NCBI GenBank assembly: GCA_019635975.1
Contig: JAHBYM010000016.1
Span: 1-33,918 of the forward strand
Direction: 5' to 3'
Origin: Parvibaculum sp.
GTDB taxonomy: Bacteria; Pseudomonadota; Alphaproteobacteria; Parvibaculales; Parvibaculaceae
DNA: 33,918 bases
Both the position numbers and the translations under genes were made by a program. The first letter of the stretch is position 1, and each line of letters starts with the position of its first letter. Of this stretch, positions 28,682-33,918 are shown piece after piece. The notes below the pieces were generated by a model, which did not search any database, was not told where the DNA came from, and saw only the letters and a program-made list of their open reading frames with translations.

Positions 28682-28710
28682 ACTGTCATCGAACTGTCAA
28701 AAAACTGTCA
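28682..28710 (-). repeat. Three 11-bp direct repeats upstream of trpS
   Basis: ACTGTCA occurs at 28682, 28693 and 28704, separated by exactly 4 nt each, so the period is 11 bp. On the minus strand this reads TGACAGT three times and creates a TTGACA hexamer. One helical-turn spacing suits a protein-binding array 118-146 nt before the trpS start. The 256-nt gap (28565-28820) holds no gene. Confidence 0.7.
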
Positions 28711-28729
28711 CAAACGGCGCAGGGGACAA

Positions 28730-28765
28730 TTTATCCCCGGGTTTATCCCCGGATTTATCCCCGCT
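28730..28765 (-). repeat. Three 12-bp tandem repeats upstream of trpS
   Basis: TTTATCCCC occurs at 28730, 28742 and 28754, a 12-bp period with unit TTTATCCCCGGN; the last unit diverges at its end. It lies 19 nt from the 11-bp array, between trpS and the autotransporter stop. Function unknown. Confidence 0.7.
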
Positions 28766-28820
28766 TCGGTCAGCAGGGCTGCCCCAAAAAAAGTAATCCC
28801 CGGTCTGGCGCGCTCAATTC

Positions 28821-31800
28821 TCAGAAGTCGAATCGCAATCCCACTCTCAGATCGTGATCGCGGGCATCGGAGGCGAGTTCGCCCGAATAGCCGAGGGTCA
28901 GCGTCGTGCCGGCGGCGAGCCTCGCAGAGGCCGCCGCGTCGAGGGCGAGCGCGTTTTCCGAGATCGGCGTACCGCGGACCGCGAAGGTGGCGGCGGGGGC
29001 CGAGGCGAAGGCGGCGCGCGAGGTGGGCTCGACGTCGCCGAAGGCGTGACGCCAGGCGGCGGCGCCGGTCAGGCCGACGCTGCCGGCCTGATGACGGGCG
29101 CGCAGGCCGAGCGTCGAGACGCCGGTGGTACTGGAGGTCGAGCCGAAGGTCAGCGCGGCGGGGCCGCCGGTTTCGGTGAAGCCTTCGGTCTCGACATGGA
29201 CGCCGGCGAGACCGGCGAAGGGGGTGAGCACGAGGGGGCCGAGATCGAGATCGTGTCCGGCTTCCATGCCCGCCTGGAAGGTGTGCGTCGCGTAGCCGGC
29301 CGAAAGGTTGTTCGTCAGTCCACCGACGATCACGGTGCGGCTCGCATCCACCTTGCCGTAACCATAGGCGACAACCCCCTTCACGTCGAAGGCACCGAGC
29401 TTCGTGCCGGCATAACCGGCGAGGTGGAAATTGTCGCTGTCGCCGGAGGAGGACCGCGCCTTGACGTCGTAGCTTGAGCGGCTGTAGCCCGCCGCGATGC
29501 CGGCGCGGACGCCATCCGCGATCTCGCGGTCGATGCCGCCGATGAAGCCGTAGCTGTCGCGGTCGATCGTGGCGGCGTTGCCGTTGTCGTCGGTCCGGCC
29601 CCAGCTTCCGAAGAGCTGACCCCAGACGGCGGCGGCGCCCGGCGCCGCGTCGCCCGCCGCCGGCGCATGGGCGAGGCTCGCAAGCCCGCCACCGCCCGAG
29701 CCGAGGATCGCCGCAAGACGATCCAGCAATTTCTGTCGGATCTGCTGGGCGGTCATCAATTGCGAGGTCAAGGAACTGGCATGGGCTTCGCCCGACAATG
29801 CGTCGAAAGCGGCGCGCGCCTCTTCCTCGGTCATCAGGACGATCTCGTCATAGAGCGGATGGCCGGGACCGAATGTCTGAACCGCGTTCGATACGCTTTG
29901 CTGGTTCGGCGTATGGGCGACATCGACAAAGTCGACATCGTTTTGAAGGAGTTCGAGAAAGACGTTGTTGGCGTCGTAGGACAGTTCGGGCGCCAGGAAG
30001 GCGAAGCTCGCCGTCGCGGCGCCGAAGGCGCCGGTGACGCCGCCCGTCGCCGAGAGGATCGTGTAGACGAGGCCGGGCGTGTAGGTGGAGCCGTCGTCGG
30101 TGCCGTTTTCGGGAATGACCGAGACCGATGCGCCGCTGTCGATCGTCAGCGAGCCGGCGATGTCGATGAAATCGTTGTTGACACCGGGCGTGTTGCCGCC
30201 GCCGTTGAGCTCGACTTCATAGATCGAACCTGCGTTGAAGGCGAAGTCGCCCGCGACGTTCAGTGTACCGATCGAATTGCCTGGCGCGACCGTGGCGCCG
30301 GAGCCGAGCGCGGTCGTGCCGACGGTTCCCGAGCCGCCAAGGCGAGCGGCAACGACATCGAGTGTGCCGCCGAGAAGACCGTTGACGATCAGCATGCCCG
30401 CCTCGACGAAGCTCGCGCCGGCGAAAGCCGAACTGTCGCCGGTCAGCGTTGTCGTGCCCGCGCCGAGCTGCCGGAAGTCACCCGAACCGGACATCGCACC
30501 GGCATAGGTGTAGGTATTTGAACGGTCGATGGCGAAGGTGCCGTCATTGGCCACGTCGCCCGCGAGCGCGCCCGCGGCGCCGCCATTGCCGAGCTGCAAC
30601 GTGCCGCCCGAAATCGTTGTGCCGCCGGTATGGGTGGCAGCGGCGGTGAACACCGTCTCGCCGTTTTCGACCAGCACCTCGCCGTCGCCGGAAATGCTGG
30701 CGCCAAAGAGATGGTTGCTATCCGTGTGATTGAAAACCAGCGTGCCGTCTCCGGCGCCGAAGGCAACGGCGGCGGCATCCAGCGTGCCCGCGCCCGCCGC
30801 CGCGTCGCCCGAGGCGGCGCCGATGTTCAGGCGGCCGGTGGAACCGACACCGAGCGCGACGGCGACCGCGCCGCCCGCCTCGACCGTGCCGCCATCGGAA
30901 ACGGTCAGCGCGCCGTCGCCGGAACTGCCGACATAGAGAGCGCCGCTGCTGGTCCAGATCGAACCCGCGCCGGAGACTGTGACTTCGCCGGTGCCGCCGG
31001 CGAGCTCGCCGATATAGCCGGCGGTGTTCGAGACCGAACCGCCATTGACGATCGAGAGCGCGCCGCCGGGATTGCCGCCCGAGCCCGTGGCCGAGCGTCC
31101 GACGATCAGGGCGCCGCTGTTGGTCCAGACGGAATCCGCGCCATCGACCGTGACGGCGCCCGAGGCGGAGTCGGCGTAACCGACGACGCCGGTCGTGTTC
31201 GAAACCGCGCCGCCATCCGTGATGTCGAGTGTGCCGGAACCGGAGAGGCCGACATAGAGCAGCGCGCTGTTGGTCCAGACGGAATCCGCACCATCGACCG
31301 TGACTTCGCCGGAACTTCCAGCCTCATAGGCAATATAGCCGGTCGTGTTCAAAACCGTGCCGCCGCCCGCGATGTCGAGCGTGCCAAAACCAAAATTGCC
31401 GACCAGGAGAAACGCGGTGCTGGCCCAAGCGGAATCCGCACCGGAGACCGTGACCGCACCTGTACCGTCGCTCCATGCGCCGATTTGTCCGCTATCGCTG
31501 GTGACCGTGCCGCCGTCCAGAATGTCGAGTGTGCCAGCGCCCGTATGCCCGATCGCTAGCTGGCTGCTGTTGGTCCAGATCGAATCCGCGCCGGAGACCG
31601 TGACTTCGCCGTCGCCGGTGTCGTGGTAGCCGATATAGCCCGTAGTGTTCGACACCGCGCCGCCACCGGTGATGCCGAGCGTGGCGCCGCCCAAGACGCC
31701 GATATAGAGTGCGCCGGAATTGGTCCAGGCGGAATCCGCACCATCGACCGTGACCGCGCTGCTACCCGCCGCGAAATAGCCGACCAGACCGTCGACATTG

Positions 31801-33551
31801 GAAACCGTGCCACCGTCCGAAATGGCGAGCGTGGCATCGCCCGAATTGCCGACGGCGAGGTTGCCGCTCAGGTTCCATTCCGAGCCCGCGCCGTCGACCG
31901 CGACATCGCCGGAACTGCCCGCCTGGTTGGCGATGTAGCCATTGGTATTGGAGACCACGCCGCCGCCGGTGATGTCGAGCGTGCCCGAGCCGAAGTCGCC
32001 AACGTAGAGTCCGCCACTGTTGGTCCAGGTGGTGCCCGCGCCATCGACCGTGACTTCGCCGGTGCCGCCGGCGGCTGCGCCGATATAGCCCGTTGTATTG
32101 GCGACCGCGCCGCCGCCGGCGATGCCGAGCGTACCGGCGCCGGAAAAGCCCACTCGGAGGTCGGCGCTGCTGGTCCAGGTGGAATCCGCGCCGGAGACCG
32201 TGACTTCGCCGGTGCCACCGGCGCCGAACCCGATATAGCCGAAGGTATTGGAGACCGAGCCGCCATCCGTGATGTCGAGCGCGCCGGTGCCGGCATTGCC
32301 GACGCGGAGGTCGCCGCTGTTGGTCCAGGTGGAATTTTCGCCATCGACCGTCACTTCGCCGGCGCCGACAGCGTTGCTGCCGATACGGCCGCCGGTACTG
32401 GAGACCGCGCCGCCGCCGGTGATGTCGAGCGTGCCCGTGCCGTCATTGCCGACGGTGAGGGTGCTTGAATTGGTCCAGGTGGAACCCGCGCCGGAGACCG
32501 TGACTTCGCCGGAACCGCCAGCCTCAAAGGCGATATAGCCGGTCGTGTTCGAAACCGCGCCGCCGCCGGAAATGTCGAGCGCGCCCGAGCCGAAAAGGCC
32601 GACATTGAGGGTGCTCGAATTGGTCCAGGTCGAATCCGCGCCGTCGACCGCGACTACGCCGGTGCTGCCGGCGAGTTCGCCGATATAGCCCGTTGTATTG
32701 GAGACCGCGCCGCCATCGGTGATCGAGAGCGCGCCGCCGGGGACGCCGCCCGCGCCTGTGGCCGAGCGGCCGACGCTCAACGTGCTGCTGTTGGTCCAGG
32801 TGGAATTCTCGCCATCGACCGTGACTTCGCCGGTGCCGGTGGCGTTGGTGCCGATACGGCCGACGGTATTGGAGACCGCACCGCCGCCCGAGATGTCGAG
32901 TGTGCCGGAACCGGAAAAGCCGACGGTGAGGGTGCTCGAATTGGTCCAGACGGAATCCGCGCCGGAGACCGTGACTTCGCCGGTGCCGGTGTCGTTGGCG
33001 CCGACAAGGCCGTCTGTGTTCGAGACCGCGCCGCCGCCGGAAATGTCGAGCACGCCAGAGCCGAAATCGCCGACGAAGAGGGAGCCTGAGTTGGTCCAGA
33101 CGGAATCCTCGCCGGAGACCGTGACTTCGCCGATACCGGTGGAGTTGGTGCCGATTTGGCCGACTGCGCTCGACACCGCGCCGCCGCCCGCGATGTCGAG
33201 CGTGCCCGAGCCGGAATTGCCGACAGTGAGGATGCTCGAATTGGTCCAGACGCCGGCGCCATCGACCTCGACCGCGCCGCTGTTGCCGGCGGAACTGCCG
33301 ATCACGCCGATTGAGGACACAGCACCCGGGGCGCCGATTTGCGCGGTGCCGCCATTGTCGATAATTGCGTCGTCGCCGGCCGTGGGGACACCAAGCGGGT
33401 CCCAGTTGAGAGGCTCGAACCAGCTGCCGGTGCCGGGATTGTCCCAGCTTGCCGCCTGCGCCGGCGCCGCCGGAACCAGGAGACCCGCACACAGAACCAA
33501 CCCCGCGCGCGCCGCCTTGCGGCCCGCACCGTACCGACGCCCTTTACCCAT
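28821..33551 (-). CDS. Type V autotransporter with tandem T5SS/PEP-CTERM-type passenger repeats
   Basis: A 1576-residue outer-membrane autotransporter. A long signal peptide ends at AAPAQA (residue 33). The passenger holds 16 tandem repeats of about 50 residues (94-907) with the pattern VTVSGADSxWTNSxxLxVG, xxGSGTLDISGGGAVSN and TGYIGxxAGGTGE, matching the T5SS/PEP-CTERM-associated repeat family as I know it. Then come autotransporter-associated beta-strand repeats (THTGGTTISGGTLQLGNGG), a linker, and the C-terminal beta-barrel (about 1305-1576), ending in the terminal phenylalanine of RVGLRFDF. ATG 33551 is used; an in-frame TTG at 33575 is an alternative. Likely a surface adhesin; the ligand is unknown. 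Confidence 0.92.
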   Translation of the reverse strand: MGKGRRYGAGRKAARAGLVLCAGLLVPAAPAQAASWDNPGTGSWFEPLNWDPLGVPTAGDDAIIDNGGTAQIGAPGAVSSIGVIGSSAGNSGAVEVDGAGVWTNSSILTVGNSGSGTLDIAGGGAVSSAVGQIGTNSTGIGEVTVSGEDSVWTNSGSLFVGDFGSGVLDISGGGAVSNTDGLVGANDTGTGEVTVSGADSVWTNSSTLTVGFSGSGTLDISGGGAVSNTVGRIGTNATGTGEVTVDGENSTWTNSSTLSVGRSATGAGGVPGGALSITDGGAVSNTTGYIGELAGSTGVVAVDGADSTWTNSSTLNVGLFGSGALDISGGGAVSNTTGYIAFEAGGSGEVTVSGAGSTWTNSSTLTVGNDGTGTLDITGGGAVSSTGGRIGSNAVGAGEVTVDGENSTWTNSGDLRVGNAGTGALDITDGGSVSNTFGYIGFGAGGTGEVTVSGADSTWTSSADLRVGFSGAGTLGIAGGGAVANTTGYIGAAAGGTGEVTVDGAGTTWTNSGGLYVGDFGSGTLDITGGGVVSNTNGYIANQAGSSGDVAVDGAGSEWNLSGNLAVGNSGDATLAISDGGTVSNVDGLVGYFAAGSSAVTVDGADSAWTNSGALYIGVLGGATLGITGGGAVSNTTGYIGYHDTGDGEVTVSGADSIWTNSSQLAIGHTGAGTLDILDGGTVTSDSGQIGAWSDGTGAVTVSGADSAWASTAFLLVGNFGFGTLDIAGGGTVLNTTGYIAYEAGSSGEVTVDGADSVWTNSALLYVGLSGSGTLDITDGGAVSNTTGVVGYADSASGAVTVDGADSVWTNSGALIVGRSATGSGGNPGGALSIVNGGSVSNTAGYIGELAGGTGEVTVSGAGSIWTSSGALYVGSSGDGALTVSDGGTVEAGGAVAVALGVGSTGRLNIGAASGDAAAGAGTLDAAAVAFGAGDGTLVFNHTDSNHLFGASISGDGEVLVENGETVFTAAATHTGGTTISGGTLQLGNGGAAGALAGDVANDGTFAIDRSNTYTYAGAMSGSGDFRQLGAGTTTLTGDSSAFAGASFVEAGMLIVNGLLGGTLDVVAARLGGSGTVGTTALGSGATVAPGNSIGTLNVAGDFAFNAGSIYEVELNGGGNTPGVNNDFIDIAGSLTIDSGASVSVIPENGTDDGSTYTPGLVYTILSATGGVTGAFGAATASFAFLAPELSYDANNVFLELLQNDVDFVDVAHTPNQQSVSNAVQTFGPGHPLYDEIVLMTEEEARAAFDALSGEAHASSLTSQLMTAQQIRQKLLDRLAAILGSGGGGLASLAHAPAAGDAAPGAAAVWGQLFGSWGRTDDNGNAATIDRDSYGFIGGIDREIADGVRAGIAAGYSRSSYDVKARSSSGDSDNFHLAGYAGTKLGAFDVKGVVAYGYGKVDASRTVIVGGLTNNLSAGYATHTFQAGMEAGHDLDLGPLVLTPFAGLAGVHVETEGFTETGGPAALTFGSTSSTTGVSTLGLRARHQAGSVGLTGAAAWRHAFGDVEPTSRAAFASAPAATFAVRGTPISENALALDAAASARLAAGTTLTLGYSGELASDARDHDLRVGLRFDF
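30831..33272 (-). repeat. Sixteen tandem 150-bp coding repeats in the autotransporter passenger
   Basis: Sixteen consecutive in-frame units: one of 49 codons, twelve of 50, two of 57 (units 4 and 15) and a degenerate last unit of 51. Units 4 and 15 share a 7-residue insertion of the type RSATGxGGxPGGALSI and the GELAG ending. The most constant positions are the WTNS tryptophan and the GGG turn. The regular period could allow unit gain and loss by recombination. Confidence 0.9.
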
Positions 33552-33645
33552 TGCCCCCCGAAACCCCCAATTCAAGCGCGGACCACCCCTGACCCCGCGC
33601 GGTTACTTTCCAACTTATCGGAGCGCGGTTTCGGGGATTGCGCAA

Positions 33646-33700
33646 GCGGAATCCCGATTCGAGACGGGGTTTTTTCGGACAGGGTAAAGGGATTCCCCGC
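33646..33700. other. Imperfect inverted repeat in the murJ-autotransporter gap
   Basis: GCGGAATCCC (33646-33655) and GGGATTCCCCGC (33689-33700) are complementary apart from two extra bases, 33 nt apart. They lie in the gap upstream of the autotransporter (33552-33729). I saw no convincing promoter or murJ terminator here. It may be an operator or a leader stem. Confidence 0.4.
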
Positions 33701-33729
33701 AATTCATTGATTTTGTCAGGTTTTTCTTC

Positions 33730-33918
33730 TCAACCCCGCCTGAGGGCGCGGCGGAGGCCGGCGAGCGTGGCTGCGCCGGTGATCTGGCAGAGGAAGAAAT
33801 AGACGAGAGCGCCGCCGGCGATCAGGCCGAGAAGGGTGGCGAGCGCGAGCGGCAGCGCGGCGGCGAGGGGGGCTTCGAGCGCAGCGCGGCCGAACCAGAG
33901 CGTGACGCCCATGCCGAT
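33730..33918 (-). CDS. murJ: Lipid II flippase MurJ, C-terminal end (partial)
   Basis: Only the last 62 residues are present; the 5' part lies beyond the right edge and the frame is open to the boundary. Two hydrophobic segments (ALEAPLAAALPLALATLLGL and IAGGALVYFFLCQITGA) and a basic end ALRRALRRG-like tail fit the last membrane helices of MurJ/MviN, which moves lipid II to the periplasmic face. The GMGVTLWFG segment and the position upstream of trpS support the call. The evidence is mainly context plus short similarity. Confidence 0.65.
   Translation of the reverse strand: MGMGVTLWFGRAALEAPLAAALPLALATLLGLIAGGALVYFFLCQITGAATLAGLRRALRRG

Noticed and set aside
28730..28765. TTTATCCCC repeats as DnaA boxes of a replication origin
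   Set aside because: They match TTATCCACA poorly at the 3' end, there is no AT-rich unwinding region and no dnaA, hemE or parAB neighbour.
28777..28800. T-run on the minus strand as autotransporter terminator
   Set aside because: Seven Ts follow the gene but no stable stem precedes them.
30831..33272. Regular 150-bp repetition resembling a CRISPR or satellite array
   Set aside because: The repetition is continuous with an open frame encoding a recognisable autotransporter passenger; there are no identical short repeats with unique spacers.
33652..33676. Plus-strand terminator-like CCCG...CGGG followed by six Ts
   Set aside because: The stem is only four to five pairs with an eight-base loop and no plus-strand gene precedes it.
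29667..33687. Long plus-strand open frames opposite the autotransporter, repetitive and Pro/Ser/Thr-rich
   Set aside because: They repeat only because the real gene repeats, and they have no start signals or domain similarity.

Overview
The window is a gene-dense, high-GC stretch of an alphaproteobacterial chromosome. This assignment rests on synteny and protein style: rimP-nusA-ylxR/L7Ae-infB-rbfA-truB-rpsO-pnp, followed (reading leftwards on the minus strand) from a tsaB-rimI-fur-plsC-miaB-phoH-ybeY-corC-lnt-HTH-metK-trmB block, is a typical alphaproteobacterial order. The FabI, Fur/Mur and PhrR-like proteins also look alphaproteobacterial. A Parvibaculum-like or other Hyphomicrobiales-related organism is my best guess, but this is inference.

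Layout. Positions 1-2636 are a small mixed-strand region: fabI (+), a TetR regulator (-) convergent with it, a VOC-fold protein (+) divergent from the regulator, and a hicA-hicB toxin-antitoxin pair (+). Everything from 2633 to the right edge is on the minus strand. Read in the direction of transcription (right to left) it contains: the 3' end of murJ; a 4.7-kb type V autotransporter; trpS; a DUF2333 membrane protein; a universal stress protein; an Nfu-type Fe-S scaffold; a RutE-like nitroreductase; tsaB, rimI and fur/mur; plsC; miaB, phoH, ybeY, corC and lnt; an XRE regulator; metK and trmB; then the transcription/translation operon rimP to pnp; and a DUF4893 secreted protein.

The core genes act together in protein synthesis and RNA metabolism (initiation factor IF-2, NusA antitermination, 30S maturation by RimP, RbfA and YbeY, tRNA modification by TruB, MiaB, TsaB and TrmB, mRNA decay by PNPase) and in envelope biogenesis (PlsC, Lnt, MurJ). 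Many junctions are 4-nt overlaps or gaps below 10 nt, which suggests long co-transcribed units. Readable control sites are a promoter plus attenuator-like terminator before rimP, a terminator after pnp, an inverted repeat and leader hairpins before metK, a possible leaderless promoter for fur, and operator-like palindromes for the TetR/VOC and hicAB units.

The most unusual observations are: (i) two copies of a roughly 103-nt double-hairpin intergenic element, directly after infB and metK, whose first bases form the TAG stop codon of each gene and whose arms co-vary; (ii) a large autotransporter with 16 tandem copies of a roughly 50-residue T5SS/PEP-CTERM-type repeat between murJ and trpS; and (iii) two adjacent short tandem arrays (3 x 11 bp and 3 x 12 bp) upstream of trpS. 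I found no clear new multi-gene system, tRNA, rRNA, CRISPR array or insertion sequence.
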